Positions 1 to 9,914 of a stretch of 64,000 bases of DNA are shown in pieces. The notes under the pieces were generated by a model that was not told the DNA's origin, ran no database searches, and saw only the letters and a program-made list of their open reading frames with translations. Every line of letters begins with the position of its first letter. Within the stretch, counting starts at the first letter, position 1. Location: positions 744,001-808,000 of the forward strand of contig NZ_JAFZ01000001.1 in the NCBI RefSeq assembly GCF_000526395.1. The letters run 5' to 3'. The translations under genes and the position numbers were made by a program. This stretch comes from Aminobacterium mobile DSM 12262 (lineage in GTDB: Bacteria > Synergistota > Synergistia > Synergistales > Aminobacteriaceae).

Positions 1-342
1 TGTGTTGCTGAGTTCTTCACGTAATTGGTCAAGGCCCCAGCAAGAGAGGGCTTTCAGTTTCAGAAGCAGCGCTTTATATTGGCCCTCTGTCCCCAGAAGA
101 AGCACATCGCTTTTTTCGGTTCGCCCGTCAATAACATTTTTATGGACGATAGCATCACCGCCACGAGCCAAGAGTTCCTGCTTTACATAGGCTGCTGCCC
201 GAAAATCTACTTGGGAAACCCAAATGGGCAAAATTTCTCGCTTTGGCAAAAAATATGCAGCCGAGCGGGGATCTGCTCCAATTTTATGTATGAGAGATAT
301 GAGCTCGCTATTGGAATGAACGTGCACAGAATATATAGTCAC
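1..342 (-). CDS. folP: Dihydropteroate synthase, N-terminal part (cut by window edge)
   Basis: An open minus-strand frame runs from a GTG at 342 off the left edge, giving about 114 residues and no stop. Upstream of the GTG, AAAGGGA at about 8 bases can serve as ribosome binding site. The translation contains KQELLARGGDAIVHKNVIDG and EKSDVLLLGTEGQYKALLLK, which resemble the N-terminal extension of the long clostridial-type dihydropteroate synthases; those families have a similar 'KQEMLxRGGEAAV ... TDVLLMGTxxQY' stretch. The enzyme joins p-aminobenzoate to pterin pyrophosphate in folate synthesis. The catalytic barrel lies outside the window, so the call rests on the N-terminal domain alone. 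Confidence 0.62.
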   Translation of the reverse strand, partial: MTIYSVHVHSNSELISLIHKIGADPRSAAYFLPKREILPIWVSQVDFRAAAYVKQELLARGGDAIVHKNVIDGRTEKSDVLLLGTEGQYKALLLKLKALSCWGLDQLREELSNT

Positions 343-400
343 TTGTATTATCCCTTTCTTAGATACCTAATGAAATGATATAAGAGCACAAAGATAATAA

Positions 401-420
401 GACCTCTCTGTGAGGAGGTC
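401..420 (-). terminator. Possible weak terminator after the histidine phosphatase gene
   Basis: GACCTC at 401-406 pairs with GAGGTC at 415-420 around an 8-base loop. On the minus strand the stem is followed by TTATTATCTTTG, only a modest T tract. It lies between the phosphatase gene and folP, so it may attenuate rather than end transcription. Confidence 0.35.
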
Positions 421-430
421 AAGAAAGAGA

Positions 431-1081
431 CTAAATCCATTCAGTGGAGACTTTTTTCAAGTGAGCAGTTTGGTTCAGAGAGAAGAGGCCGTATCCTCTT
501 TGATAGTCATATGTCAAGATGCTATAGGATGCGGTGTCCATATGGGTTTTCCAGAAGTAGGGTTCAGGAATATTGAGACAGCCGGCTATAAGGGGTTTCA
601 GCACAGTACGATGAGAGACAACGACTATAGTGTCTCCGTAATGTTTTTCAACCAGTTCTTTAAGAGCACGTAATGCCCTGCCTTGCACTTCTTGTAAGGT
701 TTCTGCTCCGAAAAGGCGCAACTTTTCTGGATAGGTGAGCCATGTTTCCCAGTCACTCGGGTACTCTAGAGCGATTTCTTTTTTAAGGCGCCCTTCCCAA
801 AAACTGAAATTAATATTGTTTAGGCCTTCGCATTCAAAAAGATGTTTATGGCTACATGCTCTGGCGATGGCTGTAGCCGTTTGTTTGGCTCGTAGCAGAG
901 GGCTTGTATAAATAAAGTCGGGAACCATGGGGGCGATGGCTTTGCCTAAATCTTCTGCCTGTTCCAGCCCCCTTTCGTTGAGAGGATAGTCCACACGGCC
1001 GCGAAATCTCTCTTCTCGATTACCTTGACATTCACCGTGTCTAGCTAAAATTATAGTCGTGTGTTCTCGATCAGTAGCCAT
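431..1081 (-). CDS. Histidine phosphatase family protein (phosphoglycerate mutase-like)
   Basis: About 216 residues. The N-terminal RHGE motif (phosphohistidine loop) and the later VVVSHRTV segment with the second catalytic histidine define the histidine phosphatase superfamily. Members include alpha-ribazole phosphatase (CobC), cofactor-dependent phosphoglycerate mutase and broad-specificity phosphatases, and the sequence does not settle which. I chose the ATG at 1081 because a purine-rich GAAAGAAG lies upstream at reasonable spacing; an in-frame GTG at 1090 sits too close to it. It is transcribed towards folP with a short gap and divergently from the hrcA operon. No cobalamin genes are in view to support a CobC role. 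Confidence 0.8.
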   Translation of the reverse strand: MATDREHTTIILARHGECQGNREERFRGRVDYPLNERGLEQAEDLGKAIAPMVPDFIYTSPLLRAKQTATAIARACSHKHLFECEGLNNINFSFWEGRLKKEIALEYPSDWETWLTYPEKLRLFGAETLQEVQGRALRALKELVEKHYGDTIVVVSHRTVLKPLIAGCLNIPEPYFWKTHMDTASYSILTYDYQRGYGLFSLNQTAHLKKVSTEWI

Positions 1082-1169
1082 GATTCTCACTCTTCTTTCT
1101 CTTGTATCATATTAATGAATGTTATCATTATATATCAGAGAAATAATGAAATAAAAAGATTGACCAGTC

Positions 1170-1198
1170 TTGACAATAATTCTAAGGATTGATAATCT
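1170..1198 (+). promoter_or_regulatory. Sigma-70-type promoter of the heat-shock operon
   Basis: TTGACA at 1170-1175 and TAATCT at 1193-1198 are separated by 17 bases. The CIRCE operator begins 21 bases after the -10 box, so it would lie in the transcribed leader, where HrcA can block initiation or elongation. Confidence 0.8.
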
Positions 1199-1218
1199 AC
1201 CTTCTGTAAATGGATAGA

Positions 1219-1245
1219 TTAGCACTCAACAAGAGAGAGTGCTAA
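1219..1245 (+). promoter_or_regulatory. CIRCE operator (HrcA binding site)
   Basis: TTAGCACTC at 1219-1227 and GAGTGCTAA at 1237-1245 form a perfect 9-9-9 inverted repeat, identical to the CIRCE consensus. It lies between the promoter and hrcA. This predicts autoregulated heat-shock repression of hrcA-grpE-dnaK-dnaJ by HrcA. Confidence 0.97.
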
Positions 1246-1271
1246 TACATTGAAAAAAGGAGGGGAGGTTC

Positions 1272-2288
1272 GTGCTTACCGAACGGCAACTAGAGATCGT
1301 TTTAGCCGTTGTGTATGAATATATTCAGACTGGGGAACCGGCAGGATCTCGTACTATTGCCCGTAAGTATTTAAAAGGTTGCAGTGCGGCTACGATACGT
1401 AATGAAATGTACGATCTTGAGCTGATGGGCTATTTCTATCAACCTCACACATCGGCAGGACGCCTTCCCACATCAAGGGCTTACCGACTTTATGTCGATT
1501 CTATTCTACATCGAAGAAGAGTCCCTCCGGTTGGATTTGAGTATTGGAAAGATGGCATTCGAGAACAGAAGCAAGGCATCGAATCTCTTTTATCCTATGT
1601 CTCCCAACTTCTGGGGCGGGTAACAAACTATGTGGGTGTTGCTGCTATATCCTCCCTTCATGAAGTGGAAATTCAACATGTGGATTTTGTTCGTCTTGGC
1701 GGAAATACGGTTCTTGTAATTATGGTACTTAAAGGTGGCCTTGTTCACCATAATATAGTGGCTTTGCCATGTGATTTATCTCAGGATTCCCTTGAGGAGT
1801 TGGCTCGTCGTATCAATATGATATGTGTTGGACATCCGTGGTCAGAAGTGCGGGAAGTCCTCTATTCTTATGTTATAGAGGGCCTTGAAAGATTTTCTGA
1901 TGCGTGTTCAGAAGCCATTATACAAATAGACGGGATGTTGCAGAAGTATAACTATAGGCTATTTACAGGGGGGGCGCAGCATATCCTCAACCTCCCTGAT
2001 TTTCAAGATATAAGTAAACTTCAGGCTGTTCTCTCTCTGCTGGAAGAGGAATCTTCTCTGGCAGAGGTTGTAGATCGTTGTTCTCTTGAACGCGGCGTTA
2101 ATATTTCCATTGGAGATGAAAACCCGGAAGAGGAAATGCAAGAGTGTTCCATATTGATGGTTCCTTCAAGAAAGCGCGGTCGAAGAACAGTTTTAGGTGT
2201 AATTGGACCGATGAGAATGGATTATGAAAAAACGATTTCCATTCTCGAAGCCATGATGGCAGATCTGGAAGAAGAAAACGTCGATTAA
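1272..2288 (+). CDS. hrcA: Heat-inducible transcription repressor HrcA
   Basis: 338 residues, a normal length for HrcA. The N-terminal winged helix (roughly residues 1-75) contains the family-typical YIQTGEPAGSRTIARKYLK and the stretch CSAATIRNEMYDLELMGY; a long GAF-like dimerisation region follows. HrcA binds CIRCE and depends on GroEL for activity in species where it has been studied. The start is a GTG at 1272 preceded by AGGGGAGG. It is the first gene of the operon, 26 bases after the CIRCE site, and is followed closely by grpE, so it should repress its own synthesis. Confidence 0.96.
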   Translation: MLTERQLEIVLAVVYEYIQTGEPAGSRTIARKYLKGCSAATIRNEMYDLELMGYFYQPHTSAGRLPTSRAYRLYVDSILHRRRVPPVGFEYWKDGIREQKQGIESLLSYVSQLLGRVTNYVGVAAISSLHEVEIQHVDFVRLGGNTVLVIMVLKGGLVHHNIVALPCDLSQDSLEELARRINMICVGHPWSEVREVLYSYVIEGLERFSDACSEAIIQIDGMLQKYNYRLFTGGAQHILNLPDFQDISKLQAVLSLLEEESSLAEVVDRCSLERGVNISIGDENPEEEMQECSILMVPSRKRGRRTVLGVIGPMRMDYEKTISILEAMMADLEEENVD

Positions 2289-2307
2289 TATAAGGAGGTT
2301 CGATTCC

Positions 2308-2958
2308 ATGGCCCGAGAAGAACAGGAAATGTGTCGTGAAACGAACTGTCAGCAGGGACAGGAAGCTCCACCTGAGGGAAAAATGGAGGAAGCAGGGCAG
2401 GAGGTTCTTGAGGTGCTGATTCAGGAAAAAAAGGAATTGGAAAAGGTTATAGAAGAAGTAAAAAAAGAAAACGAGATCCTTCGTACCGCTGCTGCATCTG
2501 CTCGTGCAGATTTTTATAACTATAAAAATAGAGTGGAACGAGAACGTGAAAGGTATATCCGCCTCGCGGAAGAAGATTTGGTAATGCAGCTGCTACCAGT
2601 TCTAGATAATCTCGACAGAGCTTTGGCACAACCTGACAATACAGAAGAACAGAATATTCGAGAAGGAGTATCTATGGTCCGGCGGCAGTTTTTGTCGGTG
2701 TTAGAGAAAGTGGGAGTCTCAGAAATACTGGCTGAAGGAGAGCCTTTTTCTCCAAGTTTTCATGAAGCAGTAGGTATAGAGCCAGTGGAAGAACCGGAAA
2801 AAGATGGCATCGTGGTTTTTGAACTACAACGGGGCTATAAAATGGCAGATAAGGTTATTCGCCCATCTCGAGTAAAGGTTGGAAAATACGTAGAACCCCA
2901 AAAAGCTCAAGAGTGTGAAAAAGATATTGTAAACGAAGACGATCAGTCTAAGGCATAG
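2308..2958 (+). CDS. grpE: Nucleotide exchange factor GrpE
   Basis: 216 residues. An acidic, Glu-rich N-terminus and a long heptad-type helix (about residues 25-75) precede the C-terminal beta domain, which shows the GrpE signature around VGVSEILAEGEPFSPSFHEA. GrpE dimers release ADP from DnaK. The ATG at 2308 follows AAGGAGG at good spacing, 19 bases after the hrcA stop. The position between hrcA and dnaK is the usual one. Confidence 0.96.
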   Translation: MAREEQEMCRETNCQQGQEAPPEGKMEEAGQEVLEVLIQEKKELEKVIEEVKKENEILRTAAASARADFYNYKNRVERERERYIRLAEEDLVMQLLPVLDNLDRALAQPDNTEEQNIREGVSMVRRQFLSVLEKVGVSEILAEGEPFSPSFHEAVGIEPVEEPEKDGIVVFELQRGYKMADKVIRPSRVKVGKYVEPQKAQECEKDIVNEDDQSKA

Positions 2959-3002
2959 AAATATCTTAAATTGATTCTTTTTATTTTATAGAGGTGATAG
3001 GA

Positions 3003-4832
3003 ATGTCAAAGGTAGTTGGTATAGACCTCGGAACAACAAATAGCTGTATAGCTGTTAAAGAGGGAGATAACGTAACTATTATTCCCAATGCGGAGGGAGC
3101 TCGGACGACTCCTTCTGTCGTGGCTTTTACAAAAGATGGAGAGCGTCTTGTAGGACAGCTTGCGAAACGACAAGCCATAGTTAATGCTGACCATACGATT
3201 ATGTCTATCAAAAGAGATATGGGGTCTGAGGAAACAGTAAAAATTGACGGTAAAGCATATACACCCCAAGAAATATCGGCCATGGTTCTACAGAAACTTA
3301 AAAGAGACGCAGAAGATTATTTAGGCGAGCCAGTAACAAAAGCAGTTATTACCGTGCCCGCCTACTTTACCGATGCTCAGCGTCAAGCTACGAAAGATGC
3401 AGGAACTATTGCTGGTCTTGAAGTTCTTCGTATTATTAATGAGCCTACTGCAGCGTGTTTAGCCTATGGTGATAATAAACAGGGAGAGAGTAAAATTCTT
3501 GTTTTTGACCTTGGCGGGGGAACTTTTGATGTTTCCATTCTTGACGTAGGCGAAGGAGTATACGAAGTTCTCGCTACTTCTGGTGATAACCGCCTTGGCG
3601 GTGATGATTGGGATAATCGCATAGTGGAATGGATGGTAGCAGAGTTTAAAAAGACTGAAGGTATTGATCTCAATAATGATCGGATGGCTTTGCAGCGTTT
3701 ACGTGAAGCGGCAGAGAAGGCGAAGATTGAATTGACATCTATGCCGGAAACCACTATCTCTCTTCCATTCATCACAGCTAATGAAACTGGACCTAAACAT
3801 TTGGAAATGTCCTTGTCACGGGCTAAGTTTGAAGAGCTGACAAGAGATCTAATGACTCGCGTAGAAGGGCCTGTAAAACGCGCATTAAGTGATTCGGGGC
3901 TTTCTACGAACGAAATTAACAAGGTGTTGTTGGTCGGTGGCTCATCCCGTATGCCTATGGTTCAGAAAAAAATTCAGGAGCTTCTGGGGAAAGAGCCTTC
4001 TAAGGGGATCAATCCTGATGAATGTGTAGCTGCTGGAGCAGCTCTGCAGGGAGCAATTCTTTCTGGAGATCATAAAGATATTGTTCTAGTGGATGTAACT
4101 CCCCTATCTCTTGGAATTGAGACTTTAGGTGGTGTCTTTACAAAAATAATAGAGAGAAATACGGCTATTCCTGTTTCTCGAAGCCAGGTTTTCTCTACTG
4201 CCTCTGATAATCAGAACCAGGTGGAAATAGTAGTTTTACAGGGAGAGCGGCCTATGGCCGCAGATAACGTGAAGTTAGGCAGCTTTACGCTTGATGGAAT
4301 TCCGCCAGCACCTCGCGGTATTCCCCAGATTGAAGTTACGTTTAATATAGACGTTAATGGAATTTTAAATGTTTCCGCTAAAGATAAGGGTACAGGGAAA
4401 GAGCAGAAGGTTACGATTCAGTCGTCCAGGCTCTCTGATGATGAGATTGAAAAAATGAAAAAACAGGCTGAAGAGCACGAGAAAGACGATCTTCAGCGTA
4501 GAGATGCGGCTGAAGTGAAGAACGAATCCGATGGTGTTGTCTATCAGGCTGAAAAGCTGATGAAAGACCATGGAGATAAAATGTCAGCTGAGGAAAAGGG
4601 AACAATCAACTCTGCCGTTGATAATTTAAAGAAAGCTATTGAAGGTGACGATACAGAGAAAATGAAAGCCGCCAAAGATGCTCTCCTCAAAGAAGTTCAG
4701 GAATTTTCGGCACGACTTTATAGCCAGGCCGAATCTGCTGATTCAACGAGTGGGCAGCAGAGTGAAAATTCTCATAGCCAAGAAACAGGGGAAACAGTTG
4801 ACGCTGAATTCAGCGATCATGGTCAGGCGTAA
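3003..4832 (+). CDS. dnaK: Molecular chaperone DnaK (Hsp70)
   Basis: 609 residues. [10 protein letters not shown] near the N-terminus (phosphate 1), the [10 protein letters not shown] segment (phosphate 2) and [11 protein letters not shown] (adenosine site) mark the ATPase domain. The linker with [11 protein letters not shown] leads to the substrate-binding domain and an acidic C-terminal tail. I start at the ATG at 3003, preceded by GAGGTG; an in-frame GTG at 2994 is part of that ribosome binding site. DnaK works with the flanking GrpE and DnaJ in folding and heat-shock recovery. A second, shorter Hsp70 lies at 8352-9914. Confidence 0.98.
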   Translation: MSKVVGIDLGTTNSCIAVKEGDNVTIIPNAEGARTTPSVVAFTKDGERLVGQLAKRQAIVNADHTIMSIKRDMGSEETVKIDGKAYTPQEISAMVLQKLKRDAEDYLGEPVTKAVITVPAYFTDAQRQATKDAGTIAGLEVLRIINEPTAACLAYGDNKQGESKILVFDLGGGTFDVSILDVGEGVYEVLATSGDNRLGGDDWDNRIVEWMVAEFKKTEGIDLNNDRMALQRLREAAEKAKIELTSMPETTISLPFITANETGPKHLEMSLSRAKFEELTRDLMTRVEGPVKRALSDSGLSTNEINKVLLVGGSSRMPMVQKKIQELLGKEPSKGINPDECVAAGAALQGAILSGDHKDIVLVDVTPLSLGIETLGGVFTKIIERNTAIPVSRSQVFSTASDNQNQVEIVVLQGERPMAADNVKLGSFTLDGIPPAPRGIPQIEVTFNIDVNGILNVSAKDKGTGKEQKVTIQSSRLSDDEIEKMKKQAEEHEKDDLQRRDAAEVKNESDGVVYQAEKLMKDHGDKMSAEEKGTINSAVDNLKKAIEGDDTEKMKAAKDALLKEVQEFSARLYSQAESADSTSGQQSENSHSQETGETVDAEFSDHGQA

Positions 4833-4845
4833 GGAGTGATCTGAG

Positions 4846-5988
4846 GTGCCATCTCCCGGCGCGCAGGAAGATTTTTACGAGATACTTGGCGTTCCCCGGG
4901 ATGCCTCTGCAGCTGATATAAAAAAGGCCTATCGGCGGCTTGTTCGTAAGTACCATCCCGATGCGAACCCTGGGAATATGGAGGCCGAAGAAAAGTTCAA
5001 GAAAATTAATGCGGCCTATGAAGTGTTGAGTGACTCGCAAAAGCGGGCACAGTACGATCAGTTTGGAACAGTAGGAGACATGCCTCCAGGCGGGGGTCCC
5101 TTTGAGGGCTTCGGCGGGATGGGCGATATGTTTGGGGATATTTTTGAGAATATCTTTGGTGGGGGAATGGGGCGGCGAAGGGCTGACCCTCGAGCCCCTC
5201 GCCGTGGTGCAGATCTTGAAATGGCTCTTTCCATTTCTTTGGAAGATGCAGCTCGCGGCATCGAGCCGGAAGTGGAAATACCTCGATGGGAGAATTGTAG
5301 CCGTTGTGGCGGCTCTGGAGCAGAACCTGGAACAACTCCGGAAACATGCTCTCGTTGTGGTGGCACTGGGCAAATAGAGACGCGCCAGCAGACGCCTTTT
5401 GGTCAATTTGTATCCGTTACTACGTGTCCTCAGTGCGGTGGATCTGGACAGTTTATCAAACAAAAATGCAGCCAGTGTGGCGGTCAGGGACGGCAGAAAG
5501 TTCCCCACCGTCTGAAAGTTCGCATACCAGCTGGCGTAGATACAGGCACAAGGCTGCGTATTCATGGAGAAGGCGAAGTTGGCTTTAATGGAGGTCCTCC
5601 AGGGGATCTTTTCCTTGTAATTCAGGTGAAAGACCATCCTGTTTTCAAAAGAGACGAGGGGGATCTCCATCGGAAGACAGTGCTAGCCTTTCCTATGGCT
5701 GCTCTTGGGGGCTCAATTGAGGTTGAGACGCTCATTGATGGAGTGGAGAAACTTGAAATTCCAGCAGGGACTCAGCCAGGTAAGGTTTTTAGACTTCGGG
5801 GTAAAGGGATGCCCAGGCTTCGAGGTGGACGAGGAAGAGGGGATTTATTTGTTCATGTAACGATCGATATTCCCACTCGTTTAACTGAAAAGCAGCGGGC
5901 TCTCATTGAAGGATTAGCGAAAGAGATGGAATTAGATGTTAAGGATGAGGGGCTCTTCTCTAAATTCAGAAACATCTTTGGTTCTTGA
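4846..5988 (+). CDS. dnaJ: Chaperone protein DnaJ
   Basis: 380 residues with all type I domains: a J domain with HPD at residues 37-39, a Gly/Phe-rich linker (about 75-105), four zinc-binding repeats ([32 protein letters not shown]) and the C-terminal substrate-binding domain. DnaJ stimulates DnaK ATPase activity and delivers clients. The GTG at 4846 follows AAGGAGTGAT, 13 bases after the dnaK stop. A strong terminator follows, so this is the last gene of the CIRCE operon. Confidence 0.98.
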   Translation: MPSPGAQEDFYEILGVPRDASAADIKKAYRRLVRKYHPDANPGNMEAEEKFKKINAAYEVLSDSQKRAQYDQFGTVGDMPPGGGPFEGFGGMGDMFGDIFENIFGGGMGRRRADPRAPRRGADLEMALSISLEDAARGIEPEVEIPRWENCSRCGGSGAEPGTTPETCSRCGGTGQIETRQQTPFGQFVSVTTCPQCGGSGQFIKQKCSQCGGQGRQKVPHRLKVRIPAGVDTGTRLRIHGEGEVGFNGGPPGDLFLVIQVKDHPVFKRDEGDLHRKTVLAFPMAALGGSIEVETLIDGVEKLEIPAGTQPGKVFRLRGKGMPRLRGGRGRGDLFVHVTIDIPTRLTEKQRALIEGLAKEMELDVKDEGLFSKFRNIFGS

Positions 5989-6031
5989 GGTATAGCTGTA
6001 AAATCCTTCCATACGTGATAGACTCGACGTC

Positions 6032-6063
6032 AATCGGGGAGGCTTGAAGCCTCCCCGATTTTT
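6032..6063 (+). terminator. Rho-independent terminator of the hrcA-dnaJ operon
   Basis: AATCGGGGAGGC at 6032-6043 pairs perfectly with GCCTCCCCGATT at 6049-6060 around a 5-base loop, and a run of five T residues ends at 6063. Confidence 0.95.
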
Positions 6064-6095
6064 CACAGGATTTTTCTAAAAGAGGAGGACACATC

Positions 6096-6962
6096 ATGAC
6101 CAAGGGAGATAGCTTTTGGTGGTACATTACCCTTGAAGCTACATTAGAGCTTGAAGAAGTGCTGTCTTCACTTGCCGATCTTTCTGGAGGTATTGGTTCT
6201 GAAGAGCATGAGAGTTCTGGCAGCGTCAGAATGAGGATTTATTACCGCACCTTCCAAGATTTAGGCTATTGGCTTGAAGAGTTGAATAGATACTTAGGTT
6301 CATGGCCAGGGGTATCTGTTGTAGATATGGGAAAAATAGAGAACAGACAATGGCATACAGAGTGGAAAGAGGCTTTTCCTCCTCTCCCTGTGGGGGAGCG
6401 GTTTGTGGTTTTAGCTCCATGGCATAGAGGAAGCGAACCTCAGGATAGAATCCCTCTCTATATATATCCAGGCTCCGCTTTTGGTACTGGATATCATGAA
6501 AGCACGCAAATAGCGTTGTCCCTCCTTGAGAAATATATGCGGCCTGATTTTGATGTAGCAGATATTGGCACAGGGTCTGGCATCCTTTTTATTGGAGCTG
6601 TTCGGCTTGGTGCCCGTCATGTCTATGCTCGAGATTTGGATCCGGCGGTGCTGGATGAGGTCTTGAATAATATGGAACTTAACGGCGTCTATAAAGAGGA
6701 TGTAGACTTGCAGGAGGGGGATCTCCTTAAGGGGTTTCATGAAACAGTGGATATCCTTATGGCTAATATAGTTATTGAGCCTCTTCTCACAATGCTTCCA
6801 AGCGTACCTGCCGCATTGAAAGAGGATGGGATAGCTATCTTTTCCGGTTTATTACTGAAGGAAAAGGAAACCTTCATAAAAGCGTTGAAAGAAATAGGTC
6901 TTGAGATTATTGACGACGTAGCTTGCAATGATTGGTGGGGGGTAGCAGTAACGAAAAAATGA
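6096..6962 (+). CDS. prmA: Ribosomal protein L11 methyltransferase
   Basis: 288 residues. The C-terminal half has a class I SAM-dependent methyltransferase fold: DIGTGSGILFIGAVRLGA is the SAM-binding glycine-rich loop, followed by the acidic ARDLDP strand end and the PrmA-type MANIVIEPL motif. PrmA trimethylates lysines and the N-terminus of ribosomal protein L11. The ATG at 6096 follows AGAGGAGGA. The dnaJ-prmA-mtaB order is common in Firmicutes and supports the call. Its stop overlaps the mtaB start codon as ATGA. Confidence 0.9.
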   Translation: MTKGDSFWWYITLEATLELEEVLSSLADLSGGIGSEEHESSGSVRMRIYYRTFQDLGYWLEELNRYLGSWPGVSVVDMGKIENRQWHTEWKEAFPPLPVGERFVVLAPWHRGSEPQDRIPLYIYPGSAFGTGYHESTQIALSLLEKYMRPDFDVADIGTGSGILFIGAVRLGARHVYARDLDPAVLDEVLNNMELNGVYKEDVDLQEGDLLKGFHETVDILMANIVIEPLLTMLPSVPAALKEDGIAIFSGLLLKEKETFIKALKEIGLEIIDDVACNDWWGVAVTKK

Positions 6963-8260
6963 AGAGATCGTTAATAAACAAGCGAATAGTCATAATAGCC
7001 ATGGGGTGCAGAACAAATCAGTCTGAAGCCGATGCCCTAGCCTCTATGCTCGAGGCTTTTGGCGCTCATATTGTCTCTTCGCCTCCTTATGATGGAGCTA
7101 TTCTGGTTTCTTGTACTGTTACTTCTATGGCAGATAAAAAGAGCCGTCAGTTTGCAAGACGGTTGCGACGTGAATCGAAAGATGCTGTTATAGTGGCGTG
7201 CGGATGTTGGGCTCAGAAAGTGCCTTCTCAGATAGCTCAAGGCCTTGGTGTGGATATTCTTGTTGGCACGAGACAAAAAGCGAGTATCCCGACCCTTATG
7301 GAGGAAGCCTTCGAGAAGAAAAATAATATCTTTACTGATTTACGCAGTGATGTTCTTTACGATTCCTCGTGGGATCCTCTTTTTCAAAGGCATCCTCTCT
7401 TGCATACTCGGGCTTTCGTCAAAGTACAAGACGGATGCAATCATTTTTGTTCGTATTGCATCATCCCTTTCGTGCGAGGCAAACCAGTGAGCCGTCCATG
7501 GCAGGATGTACTGAATGAGGTCCATTCTATAGTGGATTCAGGATGTTCAGAGGTAGTCCTTACTGGTGTCCACCTTGGCTTATATGGTGCTTATGGCGAA
7601 ATTTCTCTGGGAGAGCTTGTCCGTCGGATTGGTTCTGTTCCAGGTGTTCGTCGGATACGCTTCGGGTCTCTTGAACCTTTCGGTATTGATGACACCTTGT
7701 TATCTGCCCTTGCTGAAACTCCTCAATTTTGTCCTCATTTGCACCTTCCGTTACAGAGTGGGGATGATGATGTTCTCGAAAGGATGGGAAGAGGCTATAC
7801 TGTCTCCGATTTTATGGCGTCTGTAAAAAGGATCCGCTCTTTTCTGGGCGAGCGAGTTCATATCAGTACTGATATCCTTGTAGGATTTCCTGGAGAAAGC
7901 GACAGGGCTTTTCGTAATACCCTCCGTATAATGGACGAGATAGGTTTGGGGAAAGTACATGTCTTCCCTTACTCTATTCGACAGGGAACGCGAGCTGCAT
8001 CTTTTAAGGAGCAAATTCCTCGGGAGATTGCTCAGGAACGAGTTCATCAAACCATAACAAAAGGTGAGGAATTGTTGAAATCTTATTGTAGCCAATGGCT
8101 GGGAAAAGATATCCCAATTCTTGTGGAAGAAGTGTCGGATGGCAGATCTACTGGCCTTACTCCCTTTTTTGTAAAAGTAGAAACTGCCCAAAAATTTTCT
8201 ATAGGAGATATTGTGACAGTTCGCCCTTTCTCCTACGCTTCCGAATCTCTTCGAGCATAA
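6959..8260 (+). CDS. mtaB: tRNA (N6-threonylcarbamoyladenosine-37) methylthiotransferase MtaB
   Basis: 433 residues from the ATG at 6959, which overlaps the prmA stop; an in-frame TTG at 6932 is a less likely start. The N-terminal methylthiotransferase domain begins with MGCRTNQSEADA (Cys17). The radical SAM motif CNHFCSYC places the cluster ligands at Cys160, Cys164 and Cys167. A C-terminal TRAM-like region follows. MtaB converts t6A37 to ms2t6A37 in tRNAs reading ANN codons. The neighbour gene and the CRTNQSEAD form, rather than a MiaB or RimO form, favour MtaB. Confidence 0.92.
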   Translation: MKRSLINKRIVIIAMGCRTNQSEADALASMLEAFGAHIVSSPPYDGAILVSCTVTSMADKKSRQFARRLRRESKDAVIVACGCWAQKVPSQIAQGLGVDILVGTRQKASIPTLMEEAFEKKNNIFTDLRSDVLYDSSWDPLFQRHPLLHTRAFVKVQDGCNHFCSYCIIPFVRGKPVSRPWQDVLNEVHSIVDSGCSEVVLTGVHLGLYGAYGEISLGELVRRIGSVPGVRRIRFGSLEPFGIDDTLLSALAETPQFCPHLHLPLQSGDDDVLERMGRGYTVSDFMASVKRIRSFLGERVHISTDILVGFPGESDRAFRNTLRIMDEIGLGKVHVFPYSIRQGTRAASFKEQIPREIAQERVHQTITKGEELLKSYCSQWLGKDIPILVEEVSDGRSTGLTPFFVKVETAQKFSIGDIVTVRPFSYASESLRA

Positions 8261-8293
8261 CTCTTACTCTCTGAAAATAAGATGTTTGGCTGG

Positions 8294-8299
8294 TATAAT
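8294..8299 (+). promoter_or_regulatory. Possible extended -10 promoter ahead of the second Hsp70 gene
   Basis: TATAAT at 8294-8299 is preceded by TGG in the extended -10 position. No good -35 box lies at the right spacing. No CIRCE element is visible here, so this Hsp70 pair is probably not under direct HrcA control. Confidence 0.4.
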
Positions 8300-8351
8300 A
8301 AACTATGTAATATGAAATATATTGTTGTTTTTTGGAAGGCGGTCTGTAGGT

Positions 8352-9914
8352 ATGAAGTATCCGATGCTTGGAATAGACCTTGGCACCCGTTATGCCATGA
8401 CAGCCTGTAATATTGATGGGAATGTGGAGGTTTTGCCTAGCCGGTGGGGGATGAAACGCACCCCTTCTGTGGTTTCCTGGAGTCCCTCTGGTTGGGTTGC
8501 CGGCGAAGAGGCGGCGCGAAGAGAGATAGCCCATCCTGAGGTAACCTTTTGGGATATGAAACGGCAAATAAGCCGACAAGGAAAAATTCGCTGTGGTTGG
8601 CGTTGTTTTGCGCCAGAAGAAGTTTTGGTCCCTTTACTTGTTTTGTTGCGAGAAGATGCGGAAGCGGTTCTGAACCGTTTTGTAACTGCATGCGTTCTAA
8701 CCGTCCCTTCTGCTTTTAGCTTTGCGGAACGCCAGGCGATTGCTCGTGCTGCCTATTCTGCGGGGTTTGAGTCTTTGCGTATCATTAACGAACCTACAGC
8801 AGCAGCTTTTGCATATGGGAAAGAAGGAGTTTCTCTCGTTGTAGATTTTGGAGCTGGAACTGTAGATGTTTCAGTTGTAGAAATGGAAAAGGGAGTTTGG
8901 CAAGTGTTGGAAAGCGTTGGAGATTCTACTATCGGTGGCCGAGAAATTGATTTTTTGATGGCCCGGCTTTTAGAAAAACGACTTCTTTTGAGCACAGAGG
9001 CGCTTCCTGCAGATGATAGCATGTGGCGTTATCTTTTAGGAGAGGCTGAAAACATAAAAATAGCCCTCTCTTCATGTTCAAACTATACGTGGCAACCAAC
9101 GCAGGCCCTTTCTCGTTCCTCTCATTCTATAAATATATCTCGTCATGAGTTCGAAGAGCTCATTCGCCCCATGGTCCTTCAGGTGGCTACAATAGTTTTC
9201 CAGCTTTGGGAAAAATATACTCCAAGTCATTTGCTGCTTGTTGGGGGAAGTAGTCGCATCCCTTTTTTCCGATCTGTTTTAGAGTCGAAAGTGGCTCATC
9301 CAGAGTATGTGAGTCAATGCCCAGACGAAGCTATCGCCATGGGAGCAGCTCTTTTTGGCTCGGCAACAGAAGGACGTTTCCTTATAGATGTTCTCTCTCA
9401 AAGTTTGGGGATAGTTTCTGCGGAGGGGAATTTTGTTCCTGTTTTGGAAAAAGGCCTTCCTTTGCCATGTAGAGCTACCCGCCATTTTGTTAGCGTTGGA
9501 AATGGACGTATAGATTTGGAAATAGTGCAGGGTGAAGCCGAGAGCCCTGGATGGATGGTTCTGAATCGAGTTTTTGTCGATTCTCTCAAAAAAGGTGAAG
9601 AAGTGGATCTTTACTTCTCTGTAGATTCTGGAGGACTCCTTTCTATACAGCTGAGACGAGAGTCTGGAGAGTTGTTCGATATCCCTCCCTTCTCTGTGGA
9701 TGAGTGTCTGGCACATAGTGAAGAAAATCCTCCCGAACTTAAAGAAATAGAGAAACGATTGGCTAGATTGGCCCTCCCCCTATCAGCCTCGCAGCAGAGT
9801 AGGTTGATGGCTCTTGTCGGATCGGCTGGAGCGCTGGTGGAGCAGAGTTGTTACGGAGAAGCGGTGGAGCTATTGTCTCACCTAGCTGACAATATGGAGA
9901 GGATCTCTTTATGA
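8352..9914 (+). CDS. Second Hsp70-family protein (DnaK paralogue)
   Basis: 520 residues, about 90 shorter than the DnaK at 3003. ATPase motifs are kept: GIDLGTRYAM near the N-terminus, VVDFGAGTVDVSVVEM and [11 protein letters not shown]. It shares [14 protein letters not shown] with DnaK. The linker region reads DVLSQSLGI instead of DVTPLSLGI, the substrate-binding domain is diverged, and the helical lid is short with no acidic EEVD-like tail. The ATG at 8352 follows AAGGCGG and GTAGG. It overlaps the downstream J-protein gene (ATGA), so the two probably form a dedicated chaperone pair. Clients are unknown. Confidence 0.88.
   Translation: MKYPMLGIDLGTRYAMTACNIDGNVEVLPSRWGMKRTPSVVSWSPSGWVAGEEAARREIAHPEVTFWDMKRQISRQGKIRCGWRCFAPEEVLVPLLVLLREDAEAVLNRFVTACVLTVPSAFSFAERQAIARAAYSAGFESLRIINEPTAAAFAYGKEGVSLVVDFGAGTVDVSVVEMEKGVWQVLESVGDSTIGGREIDFLMARLLEKRLLLSTEALPADDSMWRYLLGEAENIKIALSSCSNYTWQPTQALSRSSHSINISRHEFEELIRPMVLQVATIVFQLWEKYTPSHLLLVGGSSRIPFFRSVLESKVAHPEYVSQCPDEAIAMGAALFGSATEGRFLIDVLSQSLGIVSAEGNFVPVLEKGLPLPCRATRHFVSVGNGRIDLEIVQGEAESPGWMVLNRVFVDSLKKGEEVDLYFSVDSGGLLSIQLRRESGELFDIPPFSVDECLAHSEENPPELKEIEKRLARLALPLSASQQSRLMALVGSAGALVEQSCYGEAVELLSHLADNMERISL

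Noticed and set aside
4810-5670. 286-residue minus-strand frame opposite dnaJ
   Set aside because: It lies opposite a clear dnaJ with all domains and has no recognisable protein features or start signals.
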